Notes under the pieces: model-generated
Database searches by the model: none
Told to the model about the DNA's origin: nothing
Seen by the model: the letters and a program-made list of their open reading frames with translations, nothing else
Position numbers and translations under genes: made by a program
In this document: positions 1 to 7,640 of the stretch, piece by piece
Numbering within the stretch: the first letter of the stretch is position 1
Layout: each line of letters opens with the position of its first letter
Source of the DNA: a bacterium
GTDB lineage: Bacteria; Ratteibacteria; UBA8468; B48-G9; DSTR01
Length of the DNA: 38,213 nucleotides
NCBI GenBank assembly: GCA_029551285.1
Contig: JAKPFT010000085.1
Span: 1 to 38,213, forward strand
Direction of reading: 5' to 3'

Positions 1-226
1 CGAAGGCACAGTTACAAGACAAGACGAAAAGCGGCAGCGTTCGGTAAGCGGACCGGGCAATTCCATCCGGGACGCAATACCTTACTCGGCGGTGTCTGAG
101 CTCGCCAGATGGCGAGCGAGTTCGCCGAGCAACCGATTTCGGCGTAGTCCTTGTCTGTGCCGGAGCACCTTGAGTGAGCCAGTTTGTTCCCTTTCTTTTC
201 ATTCCTCTTTTATTCCTTTTTTGACA
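1..226 (+). repeat. Foldback repeat, copy A (left end cut off by contig start)
   Basis: First of four copies of one interspersed repeat, all in the same orientation; the others are at 17253, 17551 and 37957. This copy starts about 37 bases into the element and ends with TTCCTTTTTTGACA (213-226), the reverse complement of the TGTCAAAAAAGGAA that opens the complete copies. The interior folds back on itself: GGCACAG (5-11) pairs with CTGTGCC (155-161), CTCGGCG (85-91) with CGCCGAG (123-129), and GCTCGCC (100-106) with GGCGAGC (111-117) around an AGAT loop. Terminal inverted repeats, foldback and no coding capacity fit a MITE-like non-autonomous element. A conserved structured RNA is the alternative. 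Short open frames inside differ in frame and length between copies and look spurious. Confidence 0.85.
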
Positions 227-1227
227 CTACCTCTAATCCTTTCCCTGGCGATTTTCACCGCCTTCATCGCCAGGGAGTGGCTATCAACCCATGCCTTCAC
301 CGTAGGCCGCCAGACCGTCTGGAGAAAACCAAGCAGATTCGCGGAAGAGAGATGCTGCCGGCAGAACTCCACTGTCTGGCCAAAGTTTTCAAAGTGGCTG
401 TGGTTGCTGCCCGTGGGAATCTGCTTGTAGCCGGCTTTTTCCAGCGTCAGGTAGGCTTTTACATAATTAACATCGTTGCGGAAGTCAGTTCCGTAATACC
501 AGTTGCTCTGAATAACTGACCGGGGCATCTTCTTCAAAAACTCTTCCTCGTGATTCCAGAGGTAGTCGCTCCATACCCAGGCCGCAACATCCCTTTTTTC
601 CACTTCCTTCACCAGAAAGTAAAGATCGTGCCACCACAGCTCCCCGTGCCTGACCACGGCGTAAAGAAGGTGCTGCTGATGGGCGTAGGTCTCCTCATCC
701 ATGCCCAGGTGAAAAAACCGTGGGTGACCGAAAATCTCAATTATCTCTGCAATCAGGTCGCGGCAGACGCCGTAATAAATGTCTGTGGAAAGCATCCGGG
801 AATACTTCCCCAGCCAGACATCGTGAGCCGCAGAGAAATTAAGTTTGGGCACAGGTTCCACCCCGAGTTTTCTGATGGTTGCTAACTTCTTTTTCAATTT
901 CTCCACACTCCAGGAGCCTTCCACCGCCAGTTCGGGATGGCTCTCGTATCTAACGCCTTCCCCAAGGTCAATCACCAGCAAGTTTATTCCGTGAGCTGGC
1001 AGTTTCTCCACATAGTCATCCCAGGCTTCTTCCTGACACCGCAGTCTGGTTCGGGCCGGATAATCAATTCTTTCGTCAGGGTGAAGTCGGTGTTCCGCTC
1101 CATGGTCTTCCCACATGTTATAGCCGAGGTGAACAAGATAACCCCACAACATTTTATCCCTCTGCTGAGGTCCAGCCAGTGAAAACTTCGGGCTTACTTT
1201 CATTTTCCCGGATTTTGTCATAAGCAT
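199..1227 (-). CDS. GH20-like family glycosidase, C-terminus ends in a repeat
   Basis: Predicted cytosolic TIM-barrel protein of 342 residues resembling beta-N-acetylhexosaminidase-like (GH20-related) proteins. The strand-4 motif HLGMDEE (173-179) resembles the HIGGDE acid/base pair of GH20, and aromatic residues (WYYGTDF, WRPTVKAW) could line a sugar site. It is shorter than true hexosaminidases and lacks their N-terminal accessory domain, so substrate is unknown. No secretion signal is seen. Starts at 1227, 1221 or 1203 (MKVSPKF) are all possible; none has a strong ribosome binding site. The final residues SVKKGIKEE and the stop codon are encoded by the repeat at 199-226, so the original C-terminus may have been replaced. 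It transcribes towards the contig edge. Confidence 0.7.
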   Translation of the reverse strand: MLMTKSGKMKVSPKFSLAGPQQRDKMLWGYLVHLGYNMWEDHGAEHRLHPDERIDYPARTRLRCQEEAWDDYVEKLPAHGINLLVIDLGEGVRYESHPELAVEGSWSVEKLKKKLATIRKLGVEPVPKLNFSAAHDVWLGKYSRMLSTDIYYGVCRDLIAEIIEIFGHPRFFHLGMDEETYAHQQHLLYAVVRHGELWWHDLYFLVKEVEKRDVAAWVWSDYLWNHEEEFLKKMPRSVIQSNWYYGTDFRNDVNYVKAYLTLEKAGYKQIPTGSNHSHFENFGQTVEFCRQHLSSANLLGFLQTVWRPTVKAWVDSHSLAMKAVKIARERIRGSVKKGIKEE

Positions 1228-1445
1228 ACACCGTGGCGGTTATTCGGGGCAATTGGCCCAGACAGTACAAAAGCAGCCCTCCGGAAAAAGGGGTAAATAA
1301 ATTCCCGCGGCTAAATGAAAACTAACCAAGATAGACTGAGTTGATCAGACAGACTGAACCAGGCTTTGAAATAAACCGGAAAAATTCAGGCTAAAGAATA
1401 ACTGAAATATTGCCCCAGGCCTGACCTTATGCCTCCCCCGCTTTT

Positions 1446-2030
1446 CTATAATATCTCACGGAAATCAACCTCAATTCCATCTTTAATTTTTTTGTAATAA
1501 ACGATTCTTACATTTATTCTTTCTTGCAGTAAGGCTTTAACTTCATAGGTCTCAGGTTTTATGGAAACAGGAATATCTCCTATGAAACCATCTATCCCTT
1601 TTGTTTCTTCTTCGGGTTTGGAAAACCTGTAACTTGTTCCTTTTATCTCCGCACCCTTTTTAAGGATTGCCTCCTGAAATTTTAATCCAGCAAAAGTTTT
1701 TACGATTACCAGGTCCCTTACCCATTTTTCAACTGTGTCCTGGTCAATCTTCTCGACGGCATCCTTTAAGTCTCTCAATTTTTGTAATATCTTCTCTGTA
1801 GCCTTTTTGATTGCATCAGGCTTCCTCTTTAAGTACCAGGATTCCCACTCCGATAGGCTTTTGCCTTCAAATTCCTGTATGAGTTCGGTCATCTGGCCAA
1901 CGATTTTTGGTCTTGTCCCCTGCGCATATTGATTTGCCAAATTTATAAGAGGCCCTATATATTTAGGAAACTCGGGTGTTTCTATATTTAAATAGGCTCT
2001 GATTTCTTCAGCTGTGATTTTTATTTTCAT
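1446..2030 (-). CDS. MjaI-family type II restriction endonuclease
   Basis: 194-residue protein matching the MjaI restriction endonuclease family, whose characterised member cuts at CTAG. The N-terminus (KITAEEIRAYLNIETPEFPKY followed by NQYAQGTRPKIVGQM, residues 33-47) has the family's recognisable signature. The rest is charged, with a conserved C-terminal KPEEETKGIDGFIGD stretch. ATG at 2030 has an AAGGGG ribosome binding site four bases upstream and lies inside the end of the methyltransferase gene (23-bp overlap), so the two are translationally coupled, methylase first. The gene is clearly AT-rich relative to its neighbours, which fits horizontal acquisition. Family assignment is by recognition of motifs; CTAG specificity is inferred, but is backed by the scarcity of CTAG in this window. 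Confidence 0.85.
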   Translation of the reverse strand: MKIKITAEEIRAYLNIETPEFPKYIGPLINLANQYAQGTRPKIVGQMTELIQEFEGKSLSEWESWYLKRKPDAIKKATEKILQKLRDLKDAVEKIDQDTVEKWVRDLVIVKTFAGLKFQEAILKKGAEIKGTSYRFSKPEEETKGIDGFIGDIPVSIKPETYEVKALLQERINVRIVYYKKIKDGIEVDFREIL

Positions 2031-3333
2031 AATGCCCCTTTGTAACTGGTTCCTTCTTTAACTCTAAAAATTTCCTCTTAAACTTATAATCAAAAGAAGT
2101 ATCTACCTCTACCAGGCCGTTTTTGATTAAGTGAGCATTTAAAAATGTCTTGTTTTGCAAATACAGATAACAGAGAAGGTTGTTATTTTTGTCATATTTT
2201 ATCCTGTCAAACTTCATATATACCTTTTGCCCTCTTATCTTTTCCCTCAAAAATTGGACAGCCACTCCATTGCTTTCTGATTTTCCCTTTATCCCTAACA
2301 ATTTGATTTTTAGCCCGTTGTTCAATTGCATAAGTTCTGGCGAGAATATCTCTTTTACAGTATAACCGGTTTCTTTTCTGGAATCTGTGTCATCTATTTT
2401 GGACCCGAATTTTAATTTCTTAGGGTCCACTTGCTTGTCAAATCTTATTGGATCTTTAAAGATGTAAGGTAGCTTTTTAAATTCTTCCTCAAAATCTACT
2501 TTTATATCCCTCTGCTTAACGATTTCAAAAGTTGCCTCCTGAAGAATAGAGGGATGGTTTAAGCCAATTTTCTCCTTTATAACAGGCAAAAAGTTCTCAT
2601 TTATCTCGTATCCAATAGAATTTCTATTAAGGTTCCGGGCAGCTAATGTAGTTGTACCGCTTCCTAAAAAGGGGTCAAGTACAGTATCATTAACAAAACT
2701 AAACATTTTAATGAGTCGTTTTGGTAACTCGTCAGGAAACATGGCGAGGTGTTTATCCTGTTTTTCACCAGGAAAATTCCAGTGTCCTGTGAAATATCTA
2801 TTCCATTCTTCATCAGTCAATTTTGACCTCTCTTTTATTTCTTTTGTCACTTTGGGAGGGTTACCGTACTTTTTAAAGATAAGGATAAACTCGTAGTCCA
2901 ACTTGAGAATACCATTCCTCGGGTACGGGTAGGAACCCATTACAGTCGCCCCTCCGGTTGTGTGACAGGTAGTGACCTTCTGCCAGATAATGGCCCCCAT
3001 ATAATCAAGACCAATGCTTTCACAGAACTTAATAATTTCCGTTCTTATAGGAATAACCTTATATCTTCCATAATAAACAGAACGGGCAAACTGGTCTCCA
3101 ATGTTAATGCATAAGCGGCACCCTTTATGTAGAACCCTGTAACATTCATTCCAGACGAGATTCAGATTATTAATATATTTCTCGTAGGTATCGTTAAACC
3201 CAATTTGTTTTCCATTTCCATAGTCCTTTAATTGCCAGTATGGGGGGGAAGTAATGATAAGATGAACAGATTCATTAGGAACTTCGCCCATCCTTCTTGA
3301 GTCACCTATAATAATCCTATGCCATGTCTTCAT
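2008..3333 (-). CDS. DNA N4-cytosine methyltransferase with C-terminal SNase-like domain
   Basis: Modification enzyme of the MjaI-like pair; it would methylate cytosine N4 in the recognition site using S-adenosylmethionine. The catalytic TSPPYW motif (28-33) precedes the SAM-binding DPFLGSGTT (220-228), the beta-class order, and SPPY is typical of N4-cytosine enzymes. The catalytic half ends near residue 260. Residues about 340-428 resemble a staphylococcal-nuclease/TNase fold (repeated short strands ending in FLNAHLIKNGLVEV), but the conserved arginine of the YGR motif is replaced by NNLL, so it is probably a binding rather than a nuclease domain. ATG at 3333 has no obvious ribosome binding site; an AT-rich TATAAAAT box lies about 12 bases upstream, so a leaderless message is possible. 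AT-rich like the endonuclease gene. Confidence 0.88.
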   Translation of the reverse strand: MKTWHRIIIGDSRRMGEVPNESVHLIITSPPYWQLKDYGNGKQIGFNDTYEKYINNLNLVWNECYRVLHKGCRLCINIGDQFARSVYYGRYKVIPIRTEIIKFCESIGLDYMGAIIWQKVTTCHTTGGATVMGSYPYPRNGILKLDYEFILIFKKYGNPPKVTKEIKERSKLTDEEWNRYFTGHWNFPGEKQDKHLAMFPDELPKRLIKMFSFVNDTVLDPFLGSGTTTLAARNLNRNSIGYEINENFLPVIKEKIGLNHPSILQEATFEIVKQRDIKVDFEEEFKKLPYIFKDPIRFDKQVDPKKLKFGSKIDDTDSRKETGYTVKEIFSPELMQLNNGLKIKLLGIKGKSESNGVAVQFLREKIRGQKVYMKFDRIKYDKNNNLLCYLYLQNKTFLNAHLIKNGLVEVDTSFDYKFKRKFLELKKEPVTKGHYENKNHS

Positions 3334-3495
3334 CGGATATTATTTTATAATTTTTTTCAGAAGCATTAAAAGTAGCGCACCCTAAACAATGCCAGAACTT
3401 TCTTCGGGCAAAAACCGGACACTGCCTGAAAAAAGGTAAAAATGGGACTGGTGGCTGCAGTCTCAAGCAGAATTTCCTGAATCTCACAGTTTAGG

Positions 3496-3524
3496 TTGCC
3501 GAACTGCGCTTTCCGGTATAGAAT
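3496..3524 (+). promoter_or_regulatory. Predicted sigma-70-type promoter of the HD-domain gene
   Basis: TTGCCG (3496-3501) and TAGAAT (3519-3524) are separated by 17 bases and lie about 54 bases before the AGGAGG-preceded ATG at 3578. Spacing and sequence match a housekeeping promoter. Prediction from sequence only. Confidence 0.5.
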
Positions 3525-3577
3525 TGTTTCGGGGAAAAGCACTATGAACAATCTTGACGCTCCTCCAGGAGGCGGGA

Positions 3578-4786
3578 ATGCTTGATACCGGTCTGATTGA
3601 AAAATGCTTTCAGGCCGCCAGTATTCAGAGATGGAATGACCACATCCGGCCGGTGGAATTTACCGAACTGGATAAACAGGCGCACAAGATGGTTCTGGCT
3701 TATGTCATCGGTCGTTTTGAAGAAACCGAGAGGAACGCTACCATCAACTGGCTGGACCTGATTGAGGGCGGCATTTTTGAGTTTTTGCACCGGGTCATTC
3801 TGACTGATATTAAGCCGCCGGTGTTTCACCGGATGATGCGGGAAAAGGGACAGGAATTGAACCAGTATGTCCTGCAGCAACTGGAAAAAGATTTACTCTC
3901 TGCCGGGGCTGGTTTCTCAGAACGCTTTCAGAAATACTTTTTTGACCAGCAGCAGGCACCGTTTGAAAAACGCATTCTCCAGGCGGCCCACTACCTGGCA
4001 ACCAACTGGGAGTTCAGGATTATCTACAACACCAGCCGGTTCATTTACGGCATTGAAAAAACCAAAGAAGAGATAGAAAACGAGATTGAAGATTACTACG
4101 ACCTGATCGGCGTCCAGAAAATTTCTCTCGGCAAGAAATCCTTTGGCTTTATTGACCTCTGCGGTCAGTTGCGTTTCCAGCAGCGCTGGGCTCATTCCCC
4201 CAGACTGCCCAAGACTTCTGTTCTCGGCCATATGCTGACCGTAGCCATCATGACCTACCTGTGTTGCCTGGAACTGAAACCATGCGCCCGGCGGCTCTAC
4301 AATAACTTTTTTGCCGCTCTTTTTCACGACCTGCCGGAGGTTCTTACCAGAGACATTATCCGTCCGGTGAAAAAGTCGGTTAAGGGACTGGACGAGATTA
4401 TCAAGGAATATGAGCAACTTCAGTTAGAGCAGCGGTTGATGCCACTGCTTCCGGAAACATGGCGGGAGGAGATGAGATTTTTTACCCGGAATGAGTTTGA
4501 GAACCGTCTCCGCGTCAATGGCCAGGTGAAAATTCTTCCGGAGAAAGAGATTGCGGCCCGCTGGAACCAGGACCGGTACTCGCCGCTGGATGGCCAGCTT
4601 ATCAAACTGTGTGACGACCTGGCCGCTTTCGTTGAAGTCACCCTGTCCCACGCCCACGGTATCCACTCCCGGGTGATGGAAGAGTCGCGGCGGGAACTCT
4701 TGCAGCGCTACCGCAAAGTTACAGCTTACGGAATTGACTTCGGCGCTCTCTTCCAGAAGTGCGACCAGTCACTTTCCTCTGCCTGA
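3578..4786 (+). CDS. Two-part HD-domain phosphohydrolase (YfbR-like)
   Basis: 402-residue cytosolic protein with a YfbR/HDDC2-like metal-dependent HD phosphohydrolase fold; relatives dephosphorylate nucleoside monophosphates. In the C-terminal half, RW (203-204), H218 (LGHML), H250-D251 (FHDLPEV) and a later aspartate (KLCDDL, about residue 345) form the expected metal set. The N-terminal 110 residues (LDKQAHKM, NWLDLIEGGIFEF) look like a second, degenerate helical lobe, making the protein about twice the length of YfbR. The start is ATG at 3578, which has a full AGGAGG five bases upstream; an in-frame TTG at 3554 is less likely. Its last 18 bases overlap the end of convergent queC. Exact substrate unknown. 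Confidence 0.75.
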   Translation: MLDTGLIEKCFQAASIQRWNDHIRPVEFTELDKQAHKMVLAYVIGRFEETERNATINWLDLIEGGIFEFLHRVILTDIKPPVFHRMMREKGQELNQYVLQQLEKDLLSAGAGFSERFQKYFFDQQQAPFEKRILQAAHYLATNWEFRIIYNTSRFIYGIEKTKEEIENEIEDYYDLIGVQKISLGKKSFGFIDLCGQLRFQQRWAHSPRLPKTSVLGHMLTVAIMTYLCCLELKPCARRLYNNFFAALFHDLPEVLTRDIIRPVKKSVKGLDEIIKEYEQLQLEQRLMPLLPETWREEMRFFTRNEFENRLRVNGQVKILPEKEIAARWNQDRYSPLDGQLIKLCDDLAAFVEVTLSHAHGIHSRVMEESRRELLQRYRKVTAYGIDFGALFQKCDQSLSSA

Positions 4787-5428
4787 GGGGTCTCTTACTC
4801 CTGCCTGCTGAAAGGCCCTGGCCCGCAAACGGCAGCTGGGACAAGATCCGCAGGGAAGCCTGCCGGAGAGATAACACGACCAGGTCAGGGAAAAATCAAG
4901 ACCAAGGGCCAGCCCCTTTTTGACAATCTCTGCCTTGGATAAAAACAGAAGAGGTGCTTTCAGAAAAAGCCGATCGCCTTTAACGGTTTTCTTCAAGGCC
5001 AGGTCTATTAATCTTTGAAATTGCCGGAGATACTCTGGCCGGCAGTCAGGATAACCGGAATAGTCAATGGCATTCACTCCAACAAAAACCGCTTCAGCCC
5101 CGATAACTTCAGCGTAGGCTAATCCGTGGCTGATAAAGATGGTGTTGCGGGCTGGCACATAGGTCGTAGGAACGGAGGCTGTCCGCTTCCGTGGAACAGC
5201 GCGTCTTGGGTCTGTCAGGGAAGAACCAGTTACCGGCAGGCAGACAGGAACAATCCAGTGTTTTTTCATCTTCAAAGAAGCCGCCACCTTCCTGGCTGAA
5301 GTCAGTTCCCGCCGGTTTTTCTGTCCGTAGTTAAAGGTTAAACCGTAAAGGAGGTAGCCTTCTTCCCTGGCGATGGCAGCAGCGACATAACTATCCATCC
5401 CTCCGGAAATGAGACAGACGGCCTTCAT
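4769..5428 (-). CDS. queC: QueC, 7-cyano-7-deazaguanine (preQ0) synthase
   Basis: ATP-dependent enzyme converting 7-carboxy-7-deazaguanine plus ammonia to preQ0 in queuosine tRNA modification. The PP-loop SGGMDS (8-13) binds ATP, and four cysteines (185, 193, 196, 199; WSCY and CGSCPSC) form the zinc site. Length 219 is normal. Sixteen bases separate it from upstream queE, so the two are co-transcribed leftward. The start lacks a clear ribosome binding site, which suggests coupling to queE. queD and queF are not in this window. The 3' end overlaps the convergent HD-domain gene by 18 bases. Confidence 0.96.
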   Translation of the reverse strand: MKAVCLISGGMDSYVAAAIAREEGYLLYGLTFNYGQKNRRELTSARKVAASLKMKKHWIVPVCLPVTGSSLTDPRRAVPRKRTASVPTTYVPARNTIFISHGLAYAEVIGAEAVFVGVNAIDYSGYPDCRPEYLRQFQRLIDLALKKTVKGDRLFLKAPLLFLSKAEIVKKGLALGLDFSLTWSCYLSGRLPCGSCPSCRLRARAFQQAGVRDPSGRGK

Positions 5429-5444
5429 CAGTAAATCGCCCCCT

Positions 5445-6044
5445 TCACCTGAAGTTTAGCACCTTCTGGAGTTGAAGCCGCAGGAAACGCTGTGGCCTAC
5501 CTTCCTTTTTGAGAAAATCAATAATCGCCTTAACCATCTCCGGATTGTTATCCACCGGCTGCAAAATTACCGGACAGCCCTGGTTGTTTTCTACCCTTTT
5601 CAGGTCTTCCGCATTGGTAATCACATACTTAAACTCGCTGGCCACTTTGCGGAACCGTTCATCATAGCCGTTCTGGTGCAGCCTGAGCCCTTCCTTCTTC
5701 GGACTAAGGGTGAGCCAGTCAAGACCGAGTTCCTGCCAGAGCGTCCCGTTGGTCTCAGCCGCCACCCAGTAACCGGCTTGTTTCAGCCTCCTGACCAGCG
5801 GCAAGAGCGGCTGTAAAAATGGTTCTCCGCCGGTAAGACATGCCCGGTGACAACTGTAGTTGCGCACCGCCTTTAGAATAGCCTCCACCGTCATTTCCTG
5901 CCCCTTCTCCCAGGCATACTTAGTGTCACAGAAGTCACAGCGCAGGTTGCAGCCAGACAACCGCACGAAAACCATCGGCAATCCCTGCAGCATTCCTTCA
6001 CCCTGCAGAGAATAAAATATCTCACAGACGGTATAGGTCACCAT
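5445..6044 (-). CDS. queE: QueE, 7-carboxy-7-deazaguanine synthase (radical SAM)
   Basis: Radical SAM enzyme that contracts the ring of 6-carboxytetrahydropterin to 7-carboxy-7-deazaguanine, the step before QueC. The N-terminal EIFYSLQGEG is the family signature. The cluster-binding CxxxCxxC is C32, C36, C39 (SGCNLRCDFCDT), and LTGGEPFLQP supplies the SAM-binding GGEP. 199 residues is at the short end for bacterial QueE. The ATG at 6044 has only a weak ribosome binding site. It lies 43 bases downstream of the Gfo/Idh gene, so it may read through from that promoter. Confidence 0.95.
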   Translation of the reverse strand: MVTYTVCEIFYSLQGEGMLQGLPMVFVRLSGCNLRCDFCDTKYAWEKGQEMTVEAILKAVRNYSCHRACLTGGEPFLQPLLPLVRRLKQAGYWVAAETNGTLWQELGLDWLTLSPKKEGLRLHQNGYDERFRKVASEFKYVITNAEDLKRVENNQGCPVILQPVDNNPEMVKAIIDFLKKEGRPQRFLRLQLQKVLNFR

Positions 6045-6087
6045 TTTTCTATCAGGTTTAAGCCACGCCGTTACTTTCTGGTAGCGG

Positions 6088-7422
6088 TCAGCACCGATAG
6101 ATTACCTCTTCGGCTGGCTGAGAGTAAGGGTCAATGATAACGATGCGGTCCTGGCTCAGAGCCGCGGTTACCGGTGTTTTTCCTGCCTTCTGAAAATGCT
6201 TAAAGTTTCTTTCCGCCACCACCGTGGCGGCTTCAATCGCCATGGTGACCGAGCGCTGGCTGGCAGCATCGGGGTAACTACCAGCCAGACTCTCCGGAGA
6301 CTCCCCAAAAAACTTCACCCGGCAGATACTCAGAAGACCGGCCACGATAGATGCCTTGCCATACCCGAAAACTTCTCGGTAGCCCTGAACATTCTTAATT
6401 CTGCCAGCAAAAAACGGATTTCGCGTGCGGGAACCATCGCCCATCACAGCCTCCCGGTAACCTCTATCCTGCTGGTCCACCATCCCCCGGCCCAGGATAC
6501 CATAGACTTCTATCTCTTGATTAACAGCCCCTTCAAATTCAGGCGGGTTAATCCAGGCATTGTTGAAATCTCCCCTCATCCCGTTATCGTAGGTGATGTT
6601 TACATTAAGGCTATCCCAGGCGTTGATAGAGTTCTGTCTGGGAAAAGAAGATAAAGGTCGCCTGGTCCGCTCAGCCACCACCTTGACATACTTATCCCAG
6701 TTGACTAAAAGGTTCTTCTCTCCGGTGGCAAAAAGACTTCTGGGGAAAACCTTCAGGTAATGAGCCACCACATCAAGCCAGTGAGAACCAACATAGGCGA
6801 AAGGGTGGGAATGCTCCACCCACTGAAAAATTTCCGTGGAAACGGTCAGTGGTTCTTCTAAGACCGCGCGAATCCGATAAATTTTTTCGTACTTCGTCAG
6901 GCAGTTAGTCATCAGGTCCCTGACGGCCGGGTCATACCTTTTGTGCATGTCCACTGCCACCACCAGGTCTTTTTTCCTTGCCTTTTCAATAATGGCGTCG
7001 GCTTCAACCGTCTTCAAACAGAGCGGTTTCTCGGTAATAACATGGGCGCCATGCTCCAGCGCCGATATAATTGCCGGCGTATGAAGATGGTCCGGAGTGG
7101 CCACGAAGACAACATCGGGTTTTTCTTTCTCCAGTATTTCCTCGTGGACCAAATCACCGTAATAAGGTTTCACCTGACAGCCGGGTAATTCCCTCCGGAA
7201 AAAGTCGGCTACCTTTCTGGCAGTGCCCCTGCTCTGGCTCCTGGTGCCGACAGCCACCACTTCCACGTCGACATCAGCCACCCTGGGCGCCCAGTGGGAC
7301 ATGCCAATGGAAGTTAAGGCTGCGGCCAGCCCACCCCGGGAAAAGTCAACAAAAGACTGACCGATGACATCTTCAAAAAACATTCCGCCACCCAGGATGG
7401 CCACCCGCAGTTTCTTATCCAT
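6088..7422 (-). CDS. Gfo/Idh/MocA-family NAD(P)-dependent oxidoreductase
   Basis: 444-residue predicted cytosolic dehydrogenase of sugars, sugar acids or inositol-like compounds. The N-terminal Rossmann domain begins VAILGGG (7-13) and contains VFVATPDHLHTP and the family's EKP triad (131-133, TEKPLCLK), whose lysine helps bind substrate and cofactor. The C-terminal half is the alpha/beta substrate domain. It is longer than the usual 330-390, with an extra C-terminal segment. ATG at 7422 has an AAGGAG ribosome binding site. It is divergent from the enolase-superfamily gene across a 218-bp region, suggesting a shared pathway such as oxidation then dehydration of a sugar. No Tat signal is visible. 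Substrate cannot be named. Confidence 0.88.
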   Translation of the reverse strand: MDKKLRVAILGGGMFFEDVIGQSFVDFSRGGLAAALTSIGMSHWAPRVADVDVEVVAVGTRSQSRGTARKVADFFRRELPGCQVKPYYGDLVHEEILEKEKPDVVFVATPDHLHTPAIISALEHGAHVITEKPLCLKTVEADAIIEKARKKDLVVAVDMHKRYDPAVRDLMTNCLTKYEKIYRIRAVLEEPLTVSTEIFQWVEHSHPFAYVGSHWLDVVAHYLKVFPRSLFATGEKNLLVNWDKYVKVVAERTRRPLSSFPRQNSINAWDSLNVNITYDNGMRGDFNNAWINPPEFEGAVNQEIEVYGILGRGMVDQQDRGYREAVMGDGSRTRNPFFAGRIKNVQGYREVFGYGKASIVAGLLSICRVKFFGESPESLAGSYPDAASQRSVTMAIEAATVVAERNFKHFQKAGKTPVTAALSQDRIVIIDPYSQPAEEVIYRC

Positions 7423-7640
7423 GGAACTCCTTTTGTTAACTTCCGGTCTGCTTCATCCTCTAAAGTTCTGCTTAATTTCAGGAGAGATTTTCCTTAATTA
7501 GCATAGCCCCAAAAGAATTCTGCGGTCAATTCAATTCGCTTGCCGTTACCAGTTGCCCATTTGCCACTCTCAACAAAAACAGCCATAATTAAACACAGTT
7601 AGGTAAAATGATATTTTGTTCGGTTTCTTAAGGAGGTACG
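7423..7640. other. Divergent intergenic promoter region
   Basis: 218 bases between the outward-reading oxidoreductase and enolase-superfamily genes. It is AT-rich near both starts and must hold both promoters. TTGCCA followed about 19 bases later by TAATTA is a weak candidate for the rightward gene. No operator palindrome or riboswitch stood out. Confidence 0.4.

Noticed and set aside
92-519. Short open frames inside the repeat copies (also near 17260-17800 and 37844-38195)
   Set aside because: They differ in frame, length and ends between copies, match no family and follow the structured repeat.
3366-3551. Small protein upstream of the methyltransferase
   Set aside because: No ribosome binding site or family likeness, and it overlaps the predicted promoter of the HD-domain gene.
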